From Bacillota bacterium (GTDB lineage: Bacteria; Bacillota; Dethiobacteria; DTU022), in contig DUVX01000009.1 in assembly GCA_012840855.1 (NCBI GenBank), positions 1 through 44,702 of the forward strand: a stretch of 44,702 nucleotides of DNA, given 5' to 3'. The position numbers and the translations under genes were made by a program. The notes below the pieces were generated by a model. That model saw only the letters and a program-made list of their open reading frames with translations, ran no database searches and was not told the origin of the DNA. This document shows positions 7,740 through 14,510 of the stretch, in pieces (the stretch's first letter is position 1; every line of letters starts with the position of its first letter).

Positions 7740-9853
7740 CGCAGGAGCAGTGCATCGACCGCCACAGCCCGCCCATCGGGGCAGATGACCAGCGGGTTGA
7801 TCTCCATCTCGCGGTATTGACCCTGCAGGGCGGCGGCCAGCTGGGAGAAGCGGGCGACAGCCTCCACCAGGGATGAGCTGTCCACCGGCGCGCTGCCGCG
7901 AAATCCCTTCAGCAAGGGTGCGCTTTTTAGCTCCTCAAGCATCTCCCGGATCTCTGCGGGATGGAGCGGCGCCGGGCGCAGGGAGAGATCCTCGAAGAGC
8001 TCCACGTAGATCCCGCCAAGGCCGAGCAGCAGAAACGGGCCGAGAACGGGATCATCTTTTGCGCCGGCGATAAGCTCGAGCTGGATGGGGAGCATCTCTT
8101 CTACCAGGTAGGCCTCAACAGTGAGTTGGGGCGCACGCTCGCTCAGATCGCGCTGCATCTGCTCCCAGCCCTGCCGCAGCGCCGCTGCATCCGCCAACCC
8201 CAGCCTGATCGCTCCGATCTCAGTTTTATGGGCGATCTCCGGCGAAAGAGCCTTGAGCACTACCGGATAGCCGATGCGCCCGGCGGCACAGAGAGCCTCC
8301 TCGGGCGCTCTGGCCACTTCGCCGCGGGGCACAGCGATCCCCCATCGGGAGAGCAGCCGTTTCATTTCCGCCTCGGTAAGACCCGACGGGCTGATCTCCG
8401 GCAGGGGCCCCGCCGGGGGAGGCGGCAGCGCGCTTCTTTTCGCTGCGCGCCGTTTTTCCTGGAAGGCGGCATAGCGCCAGAGGGCGGCGGCGGCGTAAAC
8501 CCCTTCTTTGAGCTCGCTAAAGAAGGGGAGCCCGCTTTTTAGAAGGACCTCTTTGATCTCGCTGCTGCAGCCGGGCCAGATCACGAGCAGCGGCTTTCCG
8601 GTCTCGCGGAACAGCTCCACAAAGATCTCGCCGGCTTCGACGCCGTAGCTGCGCCAGAGCGCAGTGGTGAAGATAAAGACATCCACAGCGGGATCGGCAA
8701 GGATAAGTTCGATCACCCTGCGCAGGTCGGCCAGCCTGGAGACCATCGCCGCAGTAGGATCGAGGGGGTTACCCACGGTGGCGATGGGGGGGAGCAGCAG
8801 CCGCAACTCGCGCTCTGTTTCCGGTGAGAAACGGGCCAGCTCGAGGCCGGCCCGGGCGCAGAGATCGGTGGCCAGAACGCCCATCCCGCCGGAGAGCGAC
8901 ATCACGGCGGTCCCTTTGCCCCGGGGCAGGCGCCCCGGGGCAAAGACTTTGAACAGCGAGAGCATCTCCGTAAGCGTCTCCACCGCAAAAACACCCTCCC
9001 GGCGGAAGAAAGCCCGGTAAGCCTCTTCCGAGCCGGCTAAGGCTCCGGTATGCGAGCGGATCGCCGCCGCCGCCTCGCGGGAGGCGCCCGCCTTCAGGAT
9101 CAACACCGGCTTGCCCGCCGCCGCCGCCGCGCGGCAGGAGCGGCGTAGCGCTACCCCGTCCCTGACCCCCTCCAGGTAGCCGCCGATTACCCCCACCCGG
9201 GGTTCAGAAGCCAGGAATTCGATGGCCGCGGCAAAATCGAGACCCACCTCGTTGCCGGTGCTGATCATATAAGAGAAACCGTATTTTTCAAGATCCGCCA
9301 GAAAGATGGCGAGTATGCCCAGCCCGCCGCTCTGCGCAACGAAAGCGGCCGGTCCGCTGCGCAGAACGCCGCTCTCCACGGTGAGCGAAAAAGAGGCTGC
9401 CGCCGGCTGCAGGCTGTTAACAAAGCCGATACAGTTGGGTCCAAGAAGGGTGAGCCCCTCTTTTTCGACTAGGGCGGCCAGCTGTTCCTGCAAGAGCTTT
9501 CCCTCGCCGCCGGTCTCGGCAAAGCCGGCGCTGACTACCACAATATTTTTCATCCCCAGGGCGGCGCATTGCTCCACGATCCCGGGCACTCCCGGCGCCT
9601 CCACTGCGATCACAACCAGGTCGGCCTTTCCTTTTACAGCGGCGAGATCGCTGCAGGCGGGCAGCCCCTGGATCTCCCGCCGGCGGGGATTGATCGGATA
9701 GATCCGCCCGGGGTAATGGTGCCCCTGAAGGAGCTGGATCATCCTGCCGCCGGGCTTGGCCGGATCGGCGGAGGCCCCGACGATAGCGATCCCCTGCGGC
9801 CAGAAGAATTTTTTCAGATCAGCAGCCCTGCTCTTGCGGAAATGCCACTTCAT
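7736..9853 (-). CDS. ADP-forming acyl-CoA synthetase (acetate-CoA ligase type), fused alpha-beta
   Basis: A 705-residue enzyme that makes ATP from acyl-CoA, ADP and phosphate, giving the acid and CoA. Domain order is a CoA-binding Rossmann domain (about 15-110, IAIVGASADPAKPGG), a succinyl-CoA-ligase-like domain (about 150-290), a second flavodoxin-like domain (about 305-440), then an ATP-grasp domain (about 485-700). The phosphorylated alpha His is visible in RSHTGALAGS, and the beta-domain His in IAHKTEIGAIRLG. Such fused enzymes yield ATP from acetyl- or other acyl-CoA in fermenting anaerobes. Substrate range cannot be read from sequence. Monocistronic. Confidence 0.92.
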   Translation of the reverse strand: MKWHFRKSRAADLKKFFWPQGIAIVGASADPAKPGGRMIQLLQGHHYPGRIYPINPRRREIQGLPACSDLAAVKGKADLVVIAVEAPGVPGIVEQCAALGMKNIVVVSAGFAETGGEGKLLQEQLAALVEKEGLTLLGPNCIGFVNSLQPAAASFSLTVESGVLRSGPAAFVAQSGGLGILAIFLADLEKYGFSYMISTGNEVGLDFAAAIEFLASEPRVGVIGGYLEGVRDGVALRRSCRAAAAAGKPVLILKAGASREAAAAIRSHTGALAGSEEAYRAFFRREGVFAVETLTEMLSLFKVFAPGRLPRGKGTAVMSLSGGMGVLATDLCARAGLELARFSPETERELRLLLPPIATVGNPLDPTAAMVSRLADLRRVIELILADPAVDVFIFTTALWRSYGVEAGEIFVELFRETGKPLLVIWPGCSSEIKEVLLKSGLPFFSELKEGVYAAAALWRYAAFQEKRRAAKRSALPPPPAGPLPEISPSGLTEAEMKRLLSRWGIAVPRGEVARAPEEALCAAGRIGYPVVLKALSPEIAHKTEIGAIRLGLADAAALRQGWEQMQRDLSERAPQLTVEAYLVEEMLPIQLELIAGAKDDPVLGPFLLLGLGGIYVELFEDLSLRPAPLHPAEIREMLEELKSAPLLKGFRGSAPVDSSSLVEAVARFSQLAAALQGQYREMEINPLVICPDGRAVAVDALLLR

Positions 9854-9938
9854 AGCATATTATTCTCCCCACATTTCTTTGTGTTGAGAAAATTTCGCCA
9901 ACAGAGGCCGATTATCCTTTTTTTGAAGGGGCTATGGC

Positions 9939-10664
9939 TTACTCGTCCGGCGCAGGCCAGTAGGGGCTTTCCCGGAAGGCGCTGCTAAATTTTTGCCGCA
10001 GATCAGGATAGCGTGCGACGAGCTGATCGAGCAGGACGCCCATCTCGCGCCGCCTGGTCTGCTCGCTGACGGGGCAGGGATTTTCGATCACCGGGATCTT
10101 CTCCCGCCGGGCCAGGGCCGAGAGGGTCTGCCCGGGTAGCTGGATCAGCGGCCGGATCAGGTAAAGCCCGCTTCGATCGAGGTGGGTCTTCGGTTTAAAG
10201 GTGCCGAGCGTGCCGCTGAAGATGAGATTGAGCAAAAAGGTCTCGATGGCGTCGTCGAGATGATGCCCCACGGCGACCTTGTTGGCGCCCAGCCCCCGGG
10301 CGGCCTGATGAAGCGCCCCATGGCGCATCTTAGAACAGAGAGCGCAGGGATTTTTCTCTCGCCGTCGTTCAAAAACTATCGGGGCGATGGCGGTCTCTTC
10401 GATGGTGAAGGGGATCCCCAGCTCATCGGCATAGCGGGCTAGGGGCGCCGGCTCCATCGGCCAGCCCAGGTCTACAAAGATAGCCTGCAGATTGAACGAA
10501 AAAGGGGCGTGGCGCCGGAACAGCTCCAGGATATAGAGCAGGGCGCCGCTATCCTCCCCGCCGGAGACGGCCACGGCGACGCTGTCTCCCGCCTCGATCA
10601 TCCGGTAGCGGTAGATCGTCTGCTTGACCGCAGTTAGAAACCATTTGCCATCGCTTCTCTTCAT
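9939..10664 (-). CDS. TtcA-family PP-loop ATPase (tRNA thiolation type)
   Basis: A 241-residue N-type ATP pyrophosphatase. The PP-loop VAVSGGEDSGALLYIL (about 31-46) activates the target base. The CALCSKMRHGALHQAA block (about 106-121) and GHHLDDAIETFLLNLIFSGTL are TtcA-family signatures, with the CxxC that ligates an [4Fe-4S] cluster; IENPCPVSEQTRRREM supplies a further Cys. TtcA makes 2-thiocytidine in tRNA. Members in anaerobes may have other substrates, so no symbol is given. It is divergent from the deacetylase gene. larB and larC lie nearby, but this protein is not LarE: it lacks the LarE C-terminal layout. Confidence 0.85.
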   Translation of the reverse strand: MKRSDGKWFLTAVKQTIYRYRMIEAGDSVAVAVSGGEDSGALLYILELFRRHAPFSFNLQAIFVDLGWPMEPAPLARYADELGIPFTIEETAIAPIVFERRREKNPCALCSKMRHGALHQAARGLGANKVAVGHHLDDAIETFLLNLIFSGTLGTFKPKTHLDRSGLYLIRPLIQLPGQTLSALARREKIPVIENPCPVSEQTRRREMGVLLDQLVARYPDLRQKFSSAFRESPYWPAPDE

Positions 10665-10747
10665 CTAAATCCACCTTTTCCCACGGCAGCCGGGATCCTG
10701 TTCGAACAAAGAAATTTTAACATATGATACAGTAAAAACAAATTTAT

Positions 10748-10769
10748 TCTTAACAACTTTATGTTAAGA
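10748..10769. promoter_or_regulatory. Operator-like inverted repeat between divergent genes
   Basis: A perfect 8-6-8 inverted repeat: TCTTAACA (10748-10755), six bases, TGTTAAGA (10762-10769). It lies between the TtcA-like gene and the deacetylase gene, 25 bases before the deacetylase start codon, where a regulator could block transcription. The region around it is AT-rich. The binding protein is unknown. Confidence 0.45.
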
Positions 10770-10794
10770 TCTCTTCTACTAGGGGGTGTCGCTA

Positions 10795-11943
10795 TTGGCA
10801 AACAAAAGAACCAGGAGACTCTGGCCCTTCATCGTGATCCCCGCTCTGGTGATCCTTTTACTGGGCGGGTATGCGCTCAGCGCGGGCGGCAGAGCCAAGC
10901 TTCAGCGGTGGTTGGGCGGCGAGGAGACGGCAGAACCGTTTGAGAAAGGGAAGGAACCGGAGCCGGAGAATCCCGAAGAAAGTGACGGTGAAGATCCCGC
11001 AGTTGAACCTTTTAACCCCGGAGGGGATAAAACAGAAGAAAAGGATATAAAGGAACAGCCCCCTGCCGATGAACCGGAGAAGACCCCGATCATCTATGTA
11101 GGGCAGCGCCTCACTATCCCCGGCAAGAGCGCCGGCAGCGCGCCCAGCACTGCCAGCTCCCAGGTGATCACCGGTGGGCAGCTCGCCTCAGCTTCAGGGA
11201 ACAAGGAGATCGCTCTGACCTTCGATTCAGGTTGGGAATATACCCATTGCCTGCCCCTGCTGAAGGTGCTCGATGATTACAATGTGAAGGCAACCTTCTT
11301 TCCCCGGGCCGACTGGCTGAAGGATCATCCCGACCTCGGGCGAGAGATTGTCCGGCGCGGTCATACCATGGGCAATCATTCCAAGACCCATCCGGAGATG
11401 ACCGAAAATAAGATGAGCGCCGCCGGGATCCGTGAGGAGATGCGCCAGTCCACCCGGATCATTGAGGAGATCTGCGGTGTACGGCCCTATCTCTTCCGCC
11501 CTCCTTATGGGGCATACGACAGCCGCCTTTTGAAAATACTGGCGGAAGAGGGCTACCCTTACACGATCATGTGGTCCATCGACACCATCGACTGGGACGC
11601 CGGGAATAAGAGGAAGGTGGACGGGAAGGAAACGCTCATCGACGAGGACTTCATCGTCAACCGGGTTCTGAAGAACAGCGAGGCGAAGAAGAACAACGGC
11701 ATCGTCCTGATGCATATCGGCGGCGACAGCGCCGGCCACCTTACGGTGAAGGCGCTGCCCCGGATCATCGAGGGGCTGAACAGCCAGGGCTACAGCTTCA
11801 CCACTGTCGACAAGATGCTGCCTGCACCCGATTCGGGCGGGCAGACCGTCTACACCGTGCAGAAGGGCGATACCCTCTACAGCATCAGCCGCCGCTACGG
11901 CGTCACCGTGCAGCAGCTCATCGAGGCCAATAATCTGCAGTAA
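10795..11943 (+). CDS. Polysaccharide deacetylase (NodB/PdaA type) with C-terminal LysM
   Basis: A 382-residue surface enzyme predicted to de-N-acetylate peptidoglycan or another wall glycan. An N-terminal membrane anchor (PFIVIPALVILLLGGYALS) is followed by an acidic, Pro/Glu-rich linker (about 40-110), a NodB domain (about 140-345) and a LysM (about 350-382, TVYTVQKGDTLYSISRRYG). NodB motifs are TFDSGWE, HTMGNHSKTHPEM (metal His), RPPYGAYDSRLL and LMHIGGDSAGH. The family's TFDD is TFDS here, as in related PdaA-type enzymes that use Asn or another residue. The start is a TTG at 10795, six bases after AGGGGGTG; a GTG at 10786 lies inside that Shine-Dalgarno. Confidence 0.9.
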   Translation: MANKRTRRLWPFIVIPALVILLLGGYALSAGGRAKLQRWLGGEETAEPFEKGKEPEPENPEESDGEDPAVEPFNPGGDKTEEKDIKEQPPADEPEKTPIIYVGQRLTIPGKSAGSAPSTASSQVITGGQLASASGNKEIALTFDSGWEYTHCLPLLKVLDDYNVKATFFPRADWLKDHPDLGREIVRRGHTMGNHSKTHPEMTENKMSAAGIREEMRQSTRIIEEICGVRPYLFRPPYGAYDSRLLKILAEEGYPYTIMWSIDTIDWDAGNKRKVDGKETLIDEDFIVNRVLKNSEAKKNNGIVLMHIGGDSAGHLTVKALPRIIEGLNSQGYSFTTVDKMLPAPDSGGQTVYTVQKGDTLYSISRRYGVTVQQLIEANNLQ

Positions 11944-11976
11944 ACGACAATTAATTCCCTCAGCCGACAAGTTAAC

Positions 11977-11998
11977 CTGGCGCCCGGCGCCAGGTTTC
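11977..11998 (+). terminator. Rho-independent terminator after the deacetylase gene
   Basis: CCTGGCGCC, one C, GGCGCCAGG form a perfect 9-bp inverted repeat (in practice a shorter stem with a larger loop), followed by TTTCTTT. It lies 34 bases after the stop codon. Confidence 0.85.
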
Positions 11999-12009
11999 TT
12001 TATCAGTTT

Positions 12010-12038
12010 TGAGTTTAGGGGACGGTTCCTTTTACTCA
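12010..12038 (+). repeat. 29-bp palindrome-ended repeat, copy A1
   Basis: Begins TGAGT, has the core GGGGACGGTTCCTTTT, ends ACTCA, so its ends are inverted repeats. Identical to the next copy and near-identical to those at 13.2 and 21.9 kb. Confidence 0.85.
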
Positions 12039-12042
12039 CCAA

Positions 12043-12071
12043 TGAGTTTAGGGGACGGTTCCTTTTACTCA
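12043..12071 (+). repeat. 29-bp palindrome-ended repeat, copy A2
   Basis: Exact tandem duplicate of the copy at 12010-12038, separated by four bases (CCAA). Same orientation. Confidence 0.85.
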
Positions 12072-12191
12072 TCAAAAGATGATCTGCACCCGAATCTCTC
12101 GTGAATGTAGAATTGGCACAACGGCGGCATATATGCTCACTCGGCATTACCTGCTGCGCCTTTTCCCGCCGGAAGAGAACCCCCCTGCCCA

Positions 12192-12293
12192 TCAGTAGCC
12201 CGGCTTTTTGGTTATCGCCAGGTAAAGCGCTGAAATAAGGGGTGTAAGTAGTAATATTAAAAATCCAAAAATGTTGGTCACTGAACTCACCAT
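12192..12293 (-). CDS. 33-residue predicted membrane miniprotein
   Basis: ATG at 12293 with the Shine-Dalgarno AAAGGGGG five bases upstream opens a 33-codon frame ending at TGA 12192. The product starts MVSSVTN, has one hydrophobic span of about 20 residues (FGFLILLLTPLISALYLAI), then TKKPGY, so it would be a single-pass membrane peptide with a positive C-terminus. It lies 40 bases downstream of the HAAS-type membrane protein gene on the same strand and is probably the third gene of the PadR operon. I do not recognise the family. The good ribosome site and hydrophobicity support it, but expression is unproven. Confidence 0.55.
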   Translation of the reverse strand: MVSSVTNIFGFLILLLTPLISALYLAITKKPGY

Positions 12294-12333
12294 GTCGCCC
12301 CCTTTCTGTCCACCAAAGTTACGCCCGGGCTAT

Positions 12334-12771
12334 TTAACCGACCAAAAATTCTAAAAGAAGCCTTGCGGCCGCCAAAACAGCAGCTAAAAAGAACGGGATC
12401 AGCGTGGCAATGAGCTTGTCCCTGCTTTTCCAGGCCGGCGACAGCCAGGCTAGGATGATTCCCGCCGGCCAAAGGAAAATGGTCAGGACGATAACCAGCC
12501 AGGCAGGCGGAGGGGACGCTTCGCTGCGGGCGGGCTCGGTAGAGCGCTCTTCGAGATAGCCGGCGGCGATCGCTCCGGGCTCACCAAAGTTATTGATGAT
12601 GTTGAGCATATTTTCCTCAGTGGGCTTACTGCACCGTCGCCATTTTTCAACCAGATGGGAACGGATCTCAGCCGTAATCTCCCGGCGGACACTCCGGGGC
12701 AGCTGCTCCAGTTCGCTTTCAATTTCCCCCAGATAACGCTGCAGCACCCTTTCACTGCTGTTATCCATCAT
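12334..12771 (-). CDS. HAAS-domain membrane protein, PadR partner
   Basis: A 145-residue protein. The N-terminal half (about 8-75) is a soluble helical domain resembling HAAS/DUF1700 (YLGEIESELEQLPRSVRREI and a FGEPGAIAAGYL-type ending). The C-terminal half has two membrane segments (WLVIVLTIFLWPAGIILAWL and LIATLIPFFLAAVLAAARLLLEFL). Such proteins are commonly paired with PadR-like repressors in Bacillota and are thought to act with transport or envelope stress modules; the molecular role is unknown. It overlaps the 3' end of the PadR gene by 11 bases, indicating translational coupling. Confidence 0.75.
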   Translation of the reverse strand: MMDNSSERVLQRYLGEIESELEQLPRSVRREITAEIRSHLVEKWRRCSKPTEENMLNIINNFGEPGAIAAGYLEERSTEPARSEASPPPAWLVIVLTIFLWPAGIILAWLSPAWKSRDKLIATLIPFFLAAVLAAARLLLEFLVG

Positions 12772-13105
12772 TTTGCGTACCTCCTTCTAGAATAAGATCC
12801 ACCGTGTTCACAAATTCTTTCCAGTGCTCCCTGAACAGAGCCAGCGCCGCTTCACCTTTCCGGGTAATCTGGTAGTATTTTCGGGGGTTTCCCTCTCCCA
12901 TTTGCCGCCAGGACGATGTCACCAGGGCCTCCTTTTGCAGCCGGGCCAGCAGGGGATAAACTGTCCCCTCCGGGGTAGTCAGCCCCTCCTCATCGAGAAC
13001 CTTTACAATTTCGTAGCCGTAGCTTTCGCCCCGGGCGATAAGCGCCAGCACACAGAATTCGAGGGCGCCCTTCTTGATCTGGATCAGCGGGTTTGTCAGT
13101 TCCAT
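12761..13105 (-). CDS. PadR-family transcriptional regulator
   Basis: A 114-residue dimeric winged-helix repressor. Family blocks are KKGALEFCVLALIARGESYGYEIVKVL at the N-terminus, TPEGTVYPLLARLQKEALV (recognition region) and PRKYYQITRKGEAAL (wing), followed by a dimerisation helix. I take ATG 13105, not ATG 13123: the later start gives the typical N-terminus, and the earlier one lies in the promoter. A -10 box ends six bases before ATG 13105, so the mRNA may be leaderless. Palindromes over the promoter suggest autorepression. It controls the HAAS protein and probably the 33-residue peptide. Confidence 0.9.
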   Translation of the reverse strand: MELTNPLIQIKKGALEFCVLALIARGESYGYEIVKVLDEEGLTTPEGTVYPLLARLQKEALVTSSWRQMGEGNPRKYYQITRKGEAALALFREHWKEFVNTVDLILEGGTQNDG

Positions 13106-13108
13106 GAG

Positions 13109-13140
13109 TGCATTATATAGCATAATGCATTGCTATGCAA
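13109..13140 (-). promoter_or_regulatory. padR promoter overlapped by two palindromic operators
   Basis: On the minus strand, TTGCAT (13140-13135), a 17-base spacer and TATAAT (13117-13112). Two palindromes cover it: TGCATTAT-5-ATAATGCA (13109-13129) over the -10 box and TGCAT-4-ATGCA (13126-13139) over the -35. The padR ATG at 13105 lies where transcription would start, so no room remains for a Shine-Dalgarno. Confidence 0.75.
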
Positions 13141-13175
13141 GGTAAATTTTCGAATGTCTGCAGCTGTAACCAGAG

Positions 13176-13204
13176 TGAGTAAAAGGCACCGTCCCCCCTA
13201 CTCA
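13176..13204 (-). repeat. 29-bp palindrome-ended repeat, copy B1
   Basis: Read on the minus strand it begins TGAGT, carries GGGGACGGTGCCTTTT and ends ACTCA. Opposite orientation to the copies at 12.0 kb. Confidence 0.85.
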
Positions 13205-13207
13205 GAG

Positions 13208-13260
13208 TGAGTAAAAGGCACCGTCCCCCCTACTCGTCCCCCCTACTCACCCCCTACTCA
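13208..13260 (-). repeat. Tandem and truncated copies of the 29-bp repeat (B2 and remnants)
   Basis: 13208-13235 is an almost complete copy. It is followed by two progressively shorter fragments, 13236-13249 (TGAGTAGGGGGGAC on the minus strand) and 13251-13260 (TGAGTAGGGG). The outermost TGA is the stop codon of the ECF gene. Confidence 0.75.
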
Positions 13261-13755
13261 GCGGAGGAGGCGGCGCAGGTAGCGGGCGGGGGCGAGGGCG
13301 GCGATACCGCCGAGGAGCGCGTTGATCAGCTGAGGTAGCAGCAGCGCTCCCGCCGCCGGCGGCGGGAGGGTCAAAAAGTGACGGGCTGCCCCGGCGATGA
13401 CCACAAATTTTAGAGCGGACCCGAGGGCGATCCCGATCCAGGGGCCGCCCTTTGCTTTCCCAGCGAGCGACCCGTAGCTGAAACAGTAGAGGCCGTTCCC
13501 GAGCATGATGAAGGGGATCGCCGGGGCAAGCGGAGGGGGGATAATCCCCAGGAGCAGCGCCGCCCAGGGGGTGAACAGGCCGATGGATACCCCACCGGCG
13601 GTGCCGATGACGGCAGTGGAAAGGATCAGCATCAGGTTGACCAGCGGGCCGGTCACCGGGGTGGGCAGCCGCAGGGACTGCACGGAGAGGGTCAGCGCCA
13701 GCAGCAGGGCCAGCCTCGTGAGCTGCTGCACGGATATGCGTTCCTCCGAATGCAT
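13258..13755 (-). CDS. ECF transporter S component (substrate unknown)
   Basis: A 165-residue integral membrane protein with about five to six hydrophobic segments (LTRLALLLALTLSVQSLRLP, VNLMLILSTAVIGTAGGVSI, AALLLGIIPPPLAPAIPFIML and others). This matches the substrate-binding S components of energy-coupling-factor vitamin and metal importers. The start is ATG 13755, ten bases after GGAGG; an ATG at 13773 lies before that Shine-Dalgarno. The energising EcfA/EcfT genes are absent, as is usual for solitary S components. The substrate cannot be told. The stop codon comes from an adjacent repeat, so the C-terminus (RYLRRLLR) may be shortened relative to relatives. Confidence 0.8.
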   Translation of the reverse strand: MHSEERISVQQLTRLALLLALTLSVQSLRLPTPVTGPLVNLMLILSTAVIGTAGGVSIGLFTPWAALLLGIIPPPLAPAIPFIMLGNGLYCFSYGSLAGKAKGGPWIGIALGSALKFVVIAGAARHFLTLPPPAAGALLLPQLINALLGGIAALAPARYLRRLLR

Positions 13756-13840
13756 TTGCAAAAGACCTCCCATAGGTTACTGATAGCAGCGTTTTGCCAC
13801 CATCTGCTACTATTTTTATGAACAGGGCAAAAAATAATGT

Positions 13841-13936
13841 CACACCGGGGATAACACGGTTTGCCGGTATGTTTCCACCAGCTAGGCGCAAGCTAAGGGC
13901 AGGGTATGCCGCGGCATAACCCCCCTTTTTCCTGCC
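13841..13936 (+). promoter_or_regulatory. Structured leader upstream of hydCBA, weakly Moco/Tuco-riboswitch-like
   Basis: The plus strand has ACCGG...CCGGT around CGGTTTGCCGGTATG, then a CCACCAG block, AGCT-7-AGCT, and GGCAGG...CCTGCC enclosing the perfect 14-bp palindrome TATGCCGCGGCATA and a C-run plus T-run. The order GGTTTGCCGG...CCACCAG recalls molybdenum/tungsten cofactor riboswitches, but I cannot align it fully. The C/T-rich end after the palindrome could act as a terminator. Structure is likely; class is a guess. Confidence 0.3.
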
Positions 13937-14024
13937 TTTCCGTTTGCGGAGAAGAGTGGCCTGCAAGAGGGGGGGATCAGCCCAACCGGGGGGACGGAGA
14001 AGCCCGATCGAAAGGATGGTTTTC

Positions 14025-14510
14025 ATGGCGGTCAAAACAGATCCGGAGGAAAAACTCTACGAACGGCTCGACAGAGCCCTGAAAAAATATAAGGGTAAGC
14101 CGGGCGTGCTCATCGCCGCCCTGCAGGAGGCGCAGGAAATCTTCGGCTATCTGCCGCGCAAGGTGATGATCCAGGTGGCCAACAGGCTCACCATCCCCCT
14201 CTCCGAGGTCTACAGCGTCGTCAGCTTCTACTCTCTATTTTCCACCGTTCCCACGGGCAAGCACCGCCTCGAAGTCTGCCTGGGCACGGCCTGCTATGTC
14301 CAGGGCGCCGAAGAGCTGCTGCGGGAGCTGCAGGATCTTTGCGGCACCGAACCGGGAAAATCGGCGCCGGAGAGCCCCTTCAGCATCTCCACAACCCGCT
14401 GCGTGGGGGCCTGCGGCGCCGCCCCCATCGTCAAGATCGGGGAGGAGCTGCACGGAGAGATGACGCCGGAGAAGCTGCCCTCTCTCCTCGAGGAGCTGGT
14501 AAAGGAATGA
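14025..14510 (+). CDS. hydC: NuoE-like [2Fe-2S] subunit of NADH-linked [FeFe] hydrogenase
   Basis: A 161-residue thioredoxin-fold subunit of the soluble hydrogenase complex. The cluster ligands appear in CLGTACYVQGA and CVGACGAAPIV, the standard four-Cys NuoE/24-kDa pattern; the N-terminal helical part (LIAALQEAQEIFGYLP) is typical. It passes electrons near the NuoF-type FMN subunit. The start is ATG 14025, with AAAGGA eight bases upstream; ATG 14016 sits in that Shine-Dalgarno. The stop overlaps the next start (ATGA), so it is translationally coupled to hydB. Confidence 0.93.
   Translation: MAVKTDPEEKLYERLDRALKKYKGKPGVLIAALQEAQEIFGYLPRKVMIQVANRLTIPLSEVYSVVSFYSLFSTVPTGKHRLEVCLGTACYVQGAEELLRELQDLCGTEPGKSAPESPFSISTTRCVGACGAAPIVKIGEELHGEMTPEKLPSLLEELVKE

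Noticed and set aside
9939-10664. The PP-loop gene as larE
   Set aside because: SGGEDS with CALCSKMRHG and GHHLDDAIETFLLN are TtcA-family marks; LarE differs.
11227-12192. A 321-codon open frame antisense to the deacetylase gene
   Set aside because: It lies opposite a clear deacetylase, has no recognisable domain and part of it is translated repeat sequence. It is an artefact of GC-rich codon use.
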